Notes under the pieces: model-generated
What the model was told of the DNA's origin: nothing
The model's input: the letters and a program-made list of their open reading frames with translations, nothing else
The model's database searches: none
Shown here: piece by piece, positions 9,810 through 21,290 of the stretch
How positions within the stretch are numbered: position 1 is the first letter of the stretch
Layout of the letters: each line of letters begins with the position of its first letter
Made by a program: the position numbers and the translations under genes
From: Arenicola marina
Lineage: Eukaryota; Annelida; Polychaeta; Arenicolidae
DNA: 64,000 nucleotides
Reading direction: 5' to 3'
Assembly (NCBI GenBank): GCA_964019135.1
Contig: OZ025255.1
Coordinates: 26,079,708 to 26,143,707, forward strand

Positions 9810-12800
9810 TGTTGCCTTATAGCACTAAACTCTAGACATCGGATTGCCACACCAATAGGTAAGTCGGCTTCCGTTCCATCGTAGGAAGCTACGTGACAAG
9901 GGAAAAGTTGAAAGGATCATGTCTTTCAGCAAGTGGACATGAGTAGTCACGTGTAGCTTTGTGCTTCCATAAATATATTGCCGTTATCGCGGTTAACATT
10001 TACATAATGAAGGTTATTTTTCTTGACCCACAGAAATTATTTTGAAAAGATTAAATTACCGGAATATGTTTTATAAGGCTATAACTTGTTAAGGTAGAAA
10101 ACGCAAAAAAAAGTTACATGCTCACATTGTATTGATTATAATTCCTCTGCCAGTTTCCGCCCTTGATATTGGATAATGAGCCAATGACATCAATAAACCA
10201 CCGCGACAGAAACACACGGGTGAGTAACAACACAAGGCTTAAATACTCACTCTGATAAGTGTCGTAAATGGTTAGGGGTGACAAACGTGCCGTGGTTGTA
10301 ATTTGGCGTATAAGGTAACAAGAAGGATGGCTTTGATCTCCACTCCCCTCCCCCCCGCCCCTCCCCCAACCACCCTCCGTCAGCCCCTCTTCCCACCCCC
10401 AACCCCACTTCGTCAGCCCCTCTTGCCCCCGTCATCCCCCCCCCCACCCTCCCCCTCGCCCTCTCGTAAAAAAATGTCCTGCCTCATACATAACGTCTGA
10501 CGGTAAATGAAATGGAGCAGCACGGCGCCCATGCGACGGTCGGCAGTCAACTGGAAACACGGACGTCATAACGCGGAGGGAGAGCTATTACTGCCGGCGA
10601 GGAGGCACTTCACCTTCACGTCCACGTTGACGTTCACGTAGCAGTCCCGTCGTAATGTACGTAGCATGCATTCCTTTTCCCGGGAGAGATAGACGACCAG
10701 CAAAAAAAACACGGAAATCCTACAGGGGTCGGCGGCAATTTGGGCTCTTGATATCATCTAGCCGTTGGGCGGGGGCCGCCTGGGGTGTGTTAGGGGGAGA
10801 ATGGAGGCACTGAGGGGTGGATGGGGGGGGAGGGGGGGGTATTGGCGGCGGGGAGGACGGTTGACAGGCTAGAGACAGGCGCTTCTGATTGGGCCCCGAC
10901 GTCAGCCCGAGGGGCTTGCGACCCCCTCTGATTATGATCCATGCCTGGCCCAGAATCTCGCTGCCGACGTGATTCGACTGAGGTCGCGAGAGGAGCCGGG
11001 AGGCGGTAAGGGTGGAGAGTTGAGAGGGGGTGGGGTGTCGAGGAGACGGGAGACGGGATGTATGTGGGGGTGGAGGTGGAGGCGAGGAGGGGGAGGGCGG
11101 GGGCGGTGAGATTCACTCCATCCACCCGTACATGGGTAGGTACCCTCCACCCTCCCTCCCTCCCCGCTCCCATTCGCACCCCTCTCCCATCCTCACCCCC
11201 CCCCCTCCTCTCCTCGTCTGCCAATTCCGTCTATTGGCTGTCTGTCTTGCTTCCAGCAGGATTCCATTGCAACGTGCTGTCCATTATTGTACACAGATGG
11301 CCATCCACCATTTCATATGGAGCGGGTGATAAGGCCGGCCGATCTCACTGATGAACAAGAACAAACAGACCGTAAATCATCTTGTCCTCGACGCCGGGCG
11401 GCACAGTCCGAGCGCGCTAGCCAAGGGAATGGAACACGATGCCTGTGGGGCATTCATGGACAATGGGAGAAAGACAAAAGATTGTAAAAAGAAACGATAA
11501 GGAACGAGTGTCACGATGTACAGCGGGAAAGGACGAGAACGAGTCAGGGGGTACCATGGGGGTAAGACAATAGAAAATATAACTGAAAGAAAGGGGGTTA
11601 GGCACACCGTTCAAACCGCAGAAGGAAAAAAATGTCCCATGCCATCGACCAGATATTGCGCATGGTTCTGAGACAGGCCCATTTCTCTCAATGCGGCCAT
11701 GACAAACTGCAGACTAAACCGGAAAAAGCACGAATGCGCCAAAAGTATTATTGCACAAAAAACAATGACGCTTCCATTTATCATTGGTTACGTCAGCCAA
11801 TAATGACCTGATCTGATCTGACCGTCAGGCATTGGCGACTATCATTCTCATGTTGCTCCTCTCAATCTGTGACTACCGATGGGGAAGCAATCAAATATAT
11901 TTCCAATAAAAGAAGATATGGATTACCCAGCAAGCATCGTTTTTTTTCCTCCGCGCCGGTCGCCGGTATTTTTACAAGAGCACGCGTCCTCGTGTTCTCG
12001 TCCGACTCCCGGCCTACATTTCAACATGGCGGCTGTTGTACTAGAATGACAGCTCTGGTTAGAAAGCACATGGACTCATGACCGGATCGTACTACATCTC
12101 ATACTGTACTGTACTTATGTGTATTCGCTATTGCAAACCTCCAGAAATAAATGATGTTTAAACAAAAAAAATACTGTACTTTGCCATTAATTACCTATGC
12201 TGGCAAAAGCTTCATTACGTAAAATTTAAAGTAAGATCGACTTGGGGACCATTAAGCGGATAAAATCATTTCTGAAATGTGACGCTCCCATAAGAAATAA
12301 CTTTCCATACCAAGTATCGGTGTTTAAATTTTACATCAGAATCATGTATGTAAGTCCAAAAAAAACTCTCAATGACGTCATTCGAGTGGAAAGTCCCGTC
12401 TGGTTTCATCCGCGCTCCGGAGAATACTTCTCAAGTCGTCCCATTCGCCAAGAAATCATCCAAGACTTACAGTGGATGTTTATCTGCGGCAAGTGGCCGA
12501 AACACTTAGATCGAGCGCCGAGATACACCGCACCGTGAACCCAGGTGGAAATCGCGGCATTAATCACTCGATTTTAACCCGTTGATAAAGTGCCGAGGTA
12601 TTGCCGAGATTGCGATCCGCGCTCCACTGCACTTGGTATATCCGGTTTTAGCTTCTACCGAGGGCAGGACTGGGGGAGGTAGGCGGCGGAGGGCGGTTGG
12701 GCGGGCGGGGAGAGGGAAGAAGGCGGGGGGGGGGGGGCGTACGGTGAGGTGGAGGGACGATCAAGGACAGACAGAAGACGTCCTTGAGATGTCATGTCTT

Positions 12801-14050
12801 TCCGAGACAGAAAAAGATCATGGCTCTCCAGGAGGGGTTATACAGGATGTGGGGACGACGTCATTCCGGTCATAGGGGCTTAGGTTAGTCGCACGGTGAC
12901 TGAATACTGATAGGATTGTACAATAGATAATGTATTTATTACTTAATCTATATGAAATTTTGGTGCTTTTCTTGTTGCATTCTGGTAAATGTTATTAATA
13001 CAACATTTGAATGCGCATCAGTTTGAATCAGACGGGGTTCCATTGCAGTACTATGCTGGTTAGGGGTCGGAGCCTCTTATAAAACTAATGGGGCAGATTG
13101 GGGCGTACATCCTTAAAAACAGGATGAGGTGCAAATGTACATGGCCACGTGTTCGGATATGTGCGGAGTCTTGTCTAAGAACGGAAATATGCGCGATAGC
13201 GGGTGGGGTGCGGTAGTGCTGCAGACATGGTGAGATGATGGTAGACGTCTAAGGGATTGGACCAAGTAAACACAGACAGGATGCGACTATGAAGGGGCGT
13301 GGGGTAGAAAAGTTAGTAGAGGTGTTGGGGGTGGGGCGGTGGGGCGGTTCTGGTGCAAGGCGGGGGCGAGAAACTGTCTGAGGGGATAGCGAGTGTCTGT
13401 AAGTTGCCGCCAGTACGTACTAACCGGGCGTCCCTCAATAGTGACGGGCCGAAGACATTGGTATGCGCGCGGGAACGCTATGGAACTCTATACCGAGGGT
13501 TGGCAAAGACATTACTAATGGAAGGCATTGATCGGAACAATTAATTTAATTTAAGCCCTATCCCAGCGTACGTGATTCCATTCAGAGCCACCAATAGTGA
13601 CCCTGGTAAACCATCAAGGAAACAGACAACCAATCCGGGGGGGGCGTTGTTAGGGGGGGGGGTGGAGTTAAGGAAGCACGTGACGGGCGGGGCGTTGTCC
13701 CTGGCAACGGAAGTGGTCAAGGTGGCATGGTCTCCATTACAGCGGAATGGCTGCAGAGCCAATCATGGAGTTGTGGGAGTCTATGGAGTGAGCGGAGCGA
13801 TGTGACGTGGCCAAGGTCAGTCAAAGGGAGGCTTCCACATGGGGCGCTCCAACGAGACATCCATTAAGATCTGGTTCCGCCATCAGTGTACGCAAAGCGA
13901 AATTTGTTTGTGGTGCAGATAAGGAAAGCCAGCCACATCAGACCAACAGTATAACGGTGCATTGGCGGAACATAATGTAAGGTATTGATCGAGGTCCATG
14001 TCATTATTAAGCTGCAAGGGACACATGGCCTAACAAGGCCGCGTCCTCCA
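9810..14050. other. Intergenic stretch with G- and C-rich low complexity
   Basis: No gene is supported. C-rich tracts lie at 10335-10470 and 11140-11215, and G-rich tracts at 10770-10860, 12660-12745 and 13620-13670. A full CRE palindrome TGACGTCA lies at 12373-12380. ORFs of 60-144 codons here are explained by these low-complexity tracts. Remaining sequence is unremarkable. Confidence 0.5.
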
Positions 14051-14059
14051 ATAATTTAA

Positions 14060-14430
14060 AAATACAGGTAATTCCCATATTTAAGACAGGTGAAACTACC
14101 AATTGCAAACCCGTATCAGTCATTCCAGCCAGTTTAAACATATTTTACAAGGTATTGTATAATAAGCTACTAAAGTTTATAAATAATCACCATTGGTTAC
14201 ACGAACATCCGTTTGGTTTCAGACCCAAGCATTCCACGACTTTGGCTTTGATTTTACTAATCTTGATCAAATGGCCTCTGCCATGGACTCAGATATAGAA
14301 TCAGCACTAGGAAGCACTAACTCATCTATCAAGAGAACCATTAAATCGTGTATTGTTATATAATAGCCGCAGCGGGAACATTAAAGTTATATATATTCCG
14401 CAGGACAATCAAGCCACGTCCTTAGCATTA
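14060..14430 (+). mobile_element. LINE reverse transcriptase fragment
   Basis: Translation reads VIPIFKTGETTNCKPVSVIP, then LNIFYKVLYNKLLKFINNHH and HPFGFRPKHSTTLALILL. This is the N-terminal RT palm of a CR1/L2-type LINE (canonical NYRPISVLP, then QFGFR-HST). It is 5' and 3' truncated and degenerate after about 14270. Its last part ends in NIKVIYIPQD, similar to the end of the fragment at 110-700. Confidence 0.85.
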
Positions 14431-14667
14431 ATTATTTGAAGTAAGCCGGTTGCCCCGGTGCGGTAAAAGATGCAAATGTACCAAATTTATGGTGAATTTA
14501 TCCGCAAATTGGTAAAAAAGGCTTCATAAAATGATTGCTGAAGCAAATCTGGCACATATCGATATTAATACTGGTCTTTCAAGTCGGACAAGAAGCTCAT
14601 TAATACTGAATTAAAAAAGCTCAAACCCATATCGTATCGTATAGTTCTTTCGTCTTCACCTTACAGT

Positions 14668-15232
14668 TACTGACGTCGTGATCACAGTGTCTGTCGTCGT
14701 GATTACAGTGTCTGACGTCGTGATCACAGTGTCTGACGTCGTGATCACAGTTACTGACGTCGTGATCACAATGTCTGACGTCGTGATCACAGTTACTGAC
14801 GTCGTGATCACAATGTCTGACGTCGTGATCACAGTTACTGACGTCGTAATCACAGTGTCTGACGTCGTGATCACAGTTACTGACATCGTGATCACAGTAT
14901 CTGACATCGTGATCACAGTGTCTGACGTCGTGATCACAGTGTCTGACGTCGTGATCATAGTTACTGACGTCGTGATTACAGTGTCTGAAGTCGTGATCAC
15001 AGTGTGCGACGTCGTGATCACAGTGTCTGACGTCGTGATCACAGTGTCTGACATCGTGATCACAGTTTCTGAAGTCGTGATCACAGTGTGCGACGTCGTG
15101 ATCACAGTGTCTGACGTCGTGATCACAGTGTCTGACATCGTGATCACAGTGTCTGACATCGTGATCACAGTGTCTGACATCGTGATCACAGTGTCTGACG
15201 TTGTGATCACAGTATCTGACGTATCTATTGCT
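14668..15232. repeat. 21-bp minisatellite, about 27 units
   Basis: The 21-bp unit contains GTGATCACAGTGTCTGACGT plus one base. Each unit carries the palindrome TGATCA and a TGACGTC half-CRE-like word. As 21 is a multiple of 3, open frames appear on both strands (VITVSDV on plus; SDTVITT and HCDHDVR on minus). None has a supported start context or flanking exon, so I treat it as non-coding. Confidence 0.95.
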
Positions 15233-15239
15233 GCTACAA

Positions 15240-16595
15240 TCATATCGGAGTAGGAATGGCATGTAGAACACAGCTGTCCGTCTGGTTTATGAATAACGGC
15301 CATGAGGGGCGATTCTAAGAAATTCGTGGGTGTCGAGACGTTTCTTCTCGGCCTAATGTAAGAAATGTAAGTGCAATCACGGGGTGAATACGCTAGTTAA
15401 AACCTCCAACCCCTGCGGCCCATTCTTCCGTCATAAGTGAAAGCCATCATCGATTGTCAACTTAGGTTTTTTCTGTTCCAGTCTCGAGTAGTGTTTTCCT
15501 TCCTGATTAACAACTGCAGGAAACCTGACGCAAAGGACTAAAGCTTGTCCATTGGTTTGACACAAAAAAAACACATCTGGATTTTTTCCATAGAAACATG
15601 CAAAATGTGTTGTCATGGTGATCGATTACGCGATAAAACGACCAATGCACCTATTTAATGGTTAATTGCGAATCGTGATATCACAAGCATTTTCCGCATT
15701 ATTGTTAATTCAAATATTGACGCAATTATGGGTCCATATTCTTGTCATTATGGTGTGCACAGTTATGGGTCCTTGCTACTGAATCGATTTAGGGCATTTA
15801 AGACACCCCGAAGTCCACTGCAGTCCAAAAAAGCGGAACTCTTCCTGCGTACTACTGCACCGCAAACCCAAAGAAACACGCTATTGCCTGGAAAGATAAG
15901 TAGAATTCATACGTTTATCAAATCATTTGTGACTCAGACTTGGAGTCCCTTATAGAGTGTAACCTAGGGGACTACAGAACCTGGGCGAACATCTAGAACG
16001 CTATCAACTGAACTACGAACACATTTGTATCCTTAATGAAATACATTGATGCCTCAGACTCAGGGCCCCGTGTACGTAGGATATTAGGAGGATAATATGA
16101 CTGAGCTACGGAGGTTTGCCCTTAAGCGCATATATTGGCTGCCGGCAATTGGAGTTCCTTGTACTGTAGATCTGTGAATGTGGAGTGGTGGGAGGTGGGA
16201 TGGTGTAAGATGTGGAAAAAAATCACTTCATTATTATGCCGGACAGGGGTGCCATATGCCCCACCCACGCGCCACGCCCGACAGGCATATAAACCATCCC
16301 CACCATCCCCGTCTCTACCCACCGCACCACTCCAGATGTTCAGCATTATCGCTTCGTGTTACATCACCCCGCTGTTATGTTATACCACACATCACGGCCG
16401 TGCAGGGTTACCTGCCTCTTCAATTACACGACCCTTAACGCCCTCCCCTCCACCCACCCCTGGCCCGTGGCCGTTCCATGCCACACATATTCCTCACTCC
16501 CCAAAAAACCCACCTTCCCTCAAAAATCACCTACAGACCGGAAGTCCAGAGGCGGAAGGAGTTTCCATTGCGGGCGGAATGCACATCGTGTTTGC
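15240..16595. other. Spacer, no supported gene
   Basis: Unique sequence. A C-rich, low-complexity stretch at 16255-16530 produces Pro-rich ORFs that I do not regard as genes. Confidence 0.45.
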
Positions 16596-16600
16596 CATTT

Positions 16601-16851
16601 TGATTGCTTCTGGCTGGTCTGGCGTTCTGACGCTGATCGTGTCCTTTGATTGCCTCTAGCTGGCCTGGCGTTCCGACGCTGATCATGTCCTTTGATTGCC
16701 CATAGCTGGCCTGGCGTTCTGACGCTGATCATGTTCTTTGACTGTCCCTAGCTGATCTGGCGTTCTGACGCTGATCGTGTCCTTTGATTGCTCCTAGCTG
16801 GCCTGGCGTTCTGATGCGAATCGTGTCCTTTGATTGCCCCTAGCTGGTCTG
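16601..16851. repeat. 46-bp tandem repeat, about 5.5 units
   Basis: Five and a half units built on TTTGATTGCCCCTAGCTGGC followed by CTGGCGTTCTGACGCTGATC. Units differ by a few substitutions. No coding meaning is evident. Confidence 0.9.
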
Positions 16852-16859
16852 TTAATCTA

Positions 16860-17535
16860 TATACGATATTATGTATATGTTGTAACCTAAAAATGCAAGT
16901 GTTCCCAAAATTAATTAATTTCCCTGTACAAACTGATACTCCTGCCGAGAGCTTTAGTTTATTATCTACGCATTTTCACCATTCGTCACTGTCATCCCTT
17001 GTCCTTTGATGGGCTTACCTACATTAAGGTGTTATGCGAATTTAATGGAAGCGACAAATATATGTTGTCACTCCGTCACCGGAGTGGCGCCACTGTCGTC
17101 GGTTGGAGAATGGGTGCCTGGGCTCCTTTAATACGTCGTTGCCACGTCCCGCGTTAGGTTCATTACCCGAAGCCATGTGGCCGTGTTAAGACCTGGTGGG
17201 AGGGCAAAGCAGGCACGAACCTATCCCATCAGAGCTCCACTTACAAGTCACATTAGAAATGACGGCTATGGTGAGACGGTAAATTTTTTCTGGTTCCGCT
17301 TCTGAAGCTCTCGCCCGGTACTCTCGTTTGGCCCACGATAGTACCGCTAATTAAAGATGCTTACCTTGCGTAGCCTGGATGATGAGGGGATGTCAGGGAT
17401 GGGAGCCTCAGACCCCCCACACTCCCCCATATCACGCACCCACGTGCCACTCTCATCAGTTTGCACTACACATGACCTTTATTAGGAGACAATGAAAGCT
17501 TAATAAAAGTGAAGTTTTCTGTCTCGTTGAGTACG
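16860..17535. other. Spacer, nothing recognised
   Basis: AT-rich then mixed unique sequence with no ORF, tRNA or repeat that I can support. Confidence 0.4.
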
Positions 17536-17539
17536 AGGC

Positions 17540-17960
17540 AGTATGGTTAGAAGACGACAATGTCCATGTTTTGCTCCATCAAGTGTGTTTACCCAAAGAC
17601 AATGTAAATGTTTTGTCCATAGATCAAGTATGCTTAGCTAAAGACAATGTGCATCTTTTGTCCCATCAAGTGTCATCCTCAAATGAAAATGCGTAAGTCT
17701 TCTCCAAGTATGTCTAGCCAATGACAATGTACACGTTTTGTTCCATCAAGTATGTGTAGCTAAAGACAATGTGCATGTTATGTCCCATCAAGTATGTTTA
17801 GCCAATGGACACGTTTTGTCAGAGCAATTATCATTAGCCAATAACAATGTAAATGTTTGATCACAGCAAGTATGATCAGCAAATTACAAGTTAAAGGCTT
17901 ATTCATAGCAAGTAAGATTAGTAAATTACAATGCAAATGTATTTTATTCGATATACATGT
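17540..17960. repeat. Degenerate ~45-bp tandem repeat
   Basis: A theme of GACAATGT, then GTTTTGTCC, then ATCAAGTATG and TTAGC recurs about nine times with 43-50 bp spacing and strong divergence. It is clearly older than the other arrays. Confidence 0.75.
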
Positions 17961-18068
17961 AGCTTTAAGCCTGCCATAGGCAATATGTCTCGGCAATGAC
18001 ATCGTTGTACACAAACGCAGACATTGCACATGTCATTTAAGTTTAATACAATCGGCACTGTATGTGTG

Positions 18069-18182
18069 TTGCACTACCACTTGCAAGGCGAACGGATCTG
18101 TATCAACATATTGAAATGATTACATTGCAGCACCCATCAATATATTGATGCAGATCCGTTCGCCTTGCAAGTGGTAGTGCAA
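18069..18182. repeat. Long inverted repeat (45-bp arms, 24-bp loop)
   Basis: The left arm 18069-18113 and the right arm 18138-18182 are reverse complements with only two mismatches. The arm begins TTGCACTACCACTTGCAAGG. The loop is 18114-18137. Transcribed, this would form a stable hairpin of a size compatible with an siRNA or pre-miRNA precursor. As DNA it could extrude as a cruciform. The arm sequence does not recur elsewhere that I noticed. Confidence 0.95.
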
Positions 18183-18189
18183 TGTACAT

Positions 18190-18405
18190 CATTTCTGAAA
18201 GATGCGTCCCAAAGTTGATGGATGTTGCATTGACAAGTCTCATATTTGGACGCTGGTTTGACAAGTTAATGGATGCTGCAACGACAAGTTGATAGAGCAT
18301 GGATTGACCAGTTAATAGTCGCTACATTAACCAGTTGACGGACGCTGTATTGATCAGTGGATGGGTATAGTTTTGCCCAGATGGTTGAGTTCGTGGGCAA
18401 TGTTG
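18190..18405. repeat. Degenerate outlier of the 23-bp repeat
   Basis: Motifs such as GTTGACGGACGCTGTATTGA and CAGTTAATAGTCGCTACATT are diverged forms of the 23-bp unit found after 19.18 kb. The block at 18409-19164 therefore interrupts what was one array. Confidence 0.65.
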
Positions 18406-18497
18406 GTCAAGTAGAACGCTTTCACATGGCAGGTCACATGATACGAAACGGAACGGCCAAGTTAGAGAAGAGCCATGTCCCCGGGGCTGTGTAAGGG

Positions 18498-18575
18498 CCA
18501 CTCCGATAGCTCAGTGGCTTAGAGCGCTCGCATTGAGAGTTGTGGCCACCTGAGAACCTAACTGGGCGTTCGTTC
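18498..18575 (+). mobile_element. tRNA-like head, probably of a SINE
   Basis: GATAGCTCAGTGGCTTAGAG fits a Pol III A box, and GGGCGTTCGTTCCGA about 60 nt on fits a degenerate B box. The anticodon arm does not fold as a normal tRNA, so a tRNA-derived SINE head is more likely than a tRNA gene. The downstream body (to about 18700) is not recognised. Confidence 0.4.
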
Positions 18576-18862
18576 CGAGATCGGTCTTAGCTCAACACGT
18601 GGTGGCGAAGGCAATGAGGCGAAACGCAGTGGTTGAAGTTTCGAAGATTAAAGCTCAAATTCAACCAGTTACCAACTCCGTTAAACGGTGTGTCACTTAC
18701 CTGGCAGCAGTTGGTTCATAGGCCCCCAGCCCCTCTCTCCGCACGGCGGTCAATCCGACCAAAATCCCTTCTAGCTTGCTAACTGAAACCCGTCCTCCCT
18801 CAACGCCGCTGACTAACTAACTGACTGCTAAACTCAACCCAAGCGGCGACATCATCGCTGTG

Positions 18863-18876
18863 GTTGCTATAGCAAC
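18863..18876. promoter_or_regulatory. RFX-type X-box
   Basis: GTTGCTATAGCAAC is a perfect 14-bp palindrome matching the X-box bound by RFX factors, which drive ciliary genes in animals. It sits 20 bp upstream of the ATG at 18897. Confidence 0.5.
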
Positions 18877-18896
18877 TCACGCGAGCAAACTACAGT

Positions 18897-19136
18897 ATGG
18901 CGCAAATATATGGACCTAGAATACCGCACACGGATTACTCTGATCGTATGGTGGAAGGTCTTGAAAGTGATGTACATTGCTTTTTGGCTAATGTGAAAAC
19001 AAAAGAAAAGCAGAATTGGTTAAAGCGACCTGAACATACAAAGTATCAACCAAAGTACTTTCTGCAAAGGACGACGTTATCCTGCACCCACATGGACTTG
19101 TGCGCAGGTGTGGCTCGAACCTCGCACCGGTCATAG
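18897..19136 (+). CDS. Short ORF after an X-box; possible first exon
   Basis: A 79-codon ORF starts with a true ATG and begins MAQIYGPRIPHTDYSDRMVE. The first ~65 residues are mixed, charged and protein-like (including NVKTKEKQNWLKRPEHTKY), with no low complexity. After about residue 65 the DNA turns into a tRNA-like sequence (a B-box-like word on the minus strand near 19108-19120), so the real coding part probably ends or splices before that. CAG|GTGTGG near 19105 is a possible donor. The X-box just upstream suggests a cilium or sperm-flagellum gene, or a retrocopy of one. I do not recognise the family. No second exon is visible; the 23-bp satellite follows. Confidence 0.35.
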   Translation: MAQIYGPRIPHTDYSDRMVEGLESDVHCFLANVKTKEKQNWLKRPEHTKYQPKYFLQRTTLSCTHMDLCAGVARTSHRS

Positions 19137-19174
19137 CTCAGCTCACTTGACAAAAGTAGAACGCGCTGCAATAG

Positions 19175-20800
19175 AGCGATGACACTGATGGACGCTTTAT
19201 TGACCACTTGATAGAGGCTACATTGATCACTTGATGGACGCTACATTGACCACTTCATGGACGCTACATTGACCACTTGATGGAGGCTACATTGACCACT
19301 TGATGGACGCTACATTGACCACTTGATGGACGTTACATTGACCACTTGATGGACGCTACATTGACCAATTGATGGACGCTATATTGACCACTTGATGGAC
19401 GCTACATTGACCACTTTATGAAGGCTACATTGACCACTTGATGAAGGCTACATTGACCACTTGATGGCGGCTTCATTGACCACTTGATGGACGCTACATT
19501 GACCACTTGATGGACGCTTTATTGACCACTTGATGGACGCTACATTGACCACTTGATGGACGCTACATTGACCACTTGATGAAGGCTACATTGACCACTT
19601 GATGAAGGCTACATTGATCACTTGATGGAGGCTACATTGACCACTTGATGGCGGCTTCATTGACCACTTGATGGACGCTACATTGACCACTTGATGGACG
19701 CTTCATTGACCACTTGATGGACGCTACATTGACCACTTGATGGACGCTACATTGACCACTTGATGAAGGCTAAATTGACCACTTCATGAAGGCTACATTG
19801 ACCACTTCATGGACGCTACATTGACCCCTTGGTAGACGCTACATTGACCACTTGATGGAGGCTACAATGACCACTTGATGGAGGCTACATTGACCACTGC
19901 ATGGACGCTACATTGACCACTTCATGGACGCTACATTGACCACTTGATGGAGGCTACGTTGACCATTTGATGGACGCTACATTGACCACTCGATGAAAGC
20001 TACATTGACCACTCGATGAAAGCTACATTGGCCACTTGATGGAAGCTACATTGACCACTTGATGGACGCTACATTAGCCACTAGATAGAGCCTACATTGA
20101 CCACTTGTTGGACGCTACATTAGACACTAGATAGAGCCTACATTGACCACTTGATGGCGGCTTCATTGACCACTTGATGGACGCTACATTGACCACTTGA
20201 TGGACGCTACATTGACCCCTTGGTGGACGCTACATTGACCACTTGATGGAGGCTACAATGACCACTTGATGGAGGCTACATTGACCACTTGATGGAGGCT
20301 ACATTGACCACCTGATGGACGCTACATTGACCACTTGATGGACGCTACATTGACCACTTGATGAAGGATACATTGACCACTTGATGGACGCTACATTGAC
20401 CACTTGATGGAGGCTACAATGACCACTTGATGGAGGCTACAATGACCACTTGATGGAGGCTACATTGACCACTTGATGGAGGCTACATTGACCACCTGAT
20501 GGACGCTACATTGACCACTTGATGGACGCTACATTGACCACTTGATGAAGGATACATTGACCACTTGATGGACGCTACATTGACCACCTGATGGACGCTA
20601 CATTGACCACTTGATTGACGTCCATTGACCACTTGATGGACGCTACATTCACCACTTGATGGAGGGTACATTGACCATTTAATGGACGCTACATTGACCA
20701 AATGATGGACGCTACATTCATCACTTGATGGACGCTACATTGACCACCTGATGGACGCTACATTGACGCCTTGATGGACGCTACATTAAAAACTTGATGG
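19175..20800. repeat. 23-bp minisatellite, about 70 units
   Basis: The unit is GACCACTTGATGGACGCTAC plus ATT. Frequent variants are GGAGGCTAC, GAAGGCTAC and GGCGGCTTC. Higher-order structure is present: the GGCGGCTTC variant recurs at 19461, 19645 and 20151 (8 and 22 units apart), and a TTGACCCCTTGG block recurs 391 bp (17 units) apart. ORFs here are artefacts of the repeat. Confidence 0.97.
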
Positions 20801-21290
20801 ATGCTGCATTGACCAGTTCATGCACGCTACATTTACCAGTTGGTAGAGACTATATTGAACAGCGGATGGACGCCACACTTGCCGGTTGCTTTATGCTACA
20901 TTGGTCAATTAATGAATACTGCATTGATAACTTGATGAACGCTACTTTCTCCGGTTGGTAGAAGCACAATTGACCGTTTTATTCACGAAATATATTTACT
21001 AATGAATGGCGGCTACATGGACCACATGGTGGAGATAGATTTATTACTGTATTGACCAGTTATAAGCATAATATTGTTCAGTTAATGCACGCTACACTGG
21101 TTAGACTACATTGACTAGGGAACAGTCGCTACATTGACCAATTGATGGAGTCTGGTTTAACCAGTTGAAGTCTGGTTTAACCAGTTGATGGAGACTAATT
21201 AGACCAATGGATGGAGTATGGTTTGACCAGTTGATTGAGTCTGGTTTGATCACTTGATGGAATGGTTTGACGTAGGGTTGGTAATTTGAT
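20800..21290. repeat. Decayed tail of the 23-bp array
   Basis: Unit-like words (ATTGACCAATTGATGG, TTTAACCAGTTGA) persist with increasing divergence and irregular spacing to about 21280. This is the usual decay pattern at the edge of a satellite. Confidence 0.7.

Noticed and set aside
10790-11351. Overlapping 70-144-codon ORFs on both strands
   Set aside because: All arise from G/C-rich low complexity; no supporting signals.
12242-12538. 98-codon ORF
   Set aside because: No ATG start, no recognised family, and it spans a CRE palindrome; looks like chance or a regulatory region.
14621-15303. About 190-215-codon ORFs on both strands over the 21-bp array
   Set aside because: Produced automatically by a unit length divisible by three; no flanking gene structure.
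16135-16659. 174-codon ORF
   Set aside because: No ATG start; composed of C-rich sequence and ends inside the 46-bp repeat.
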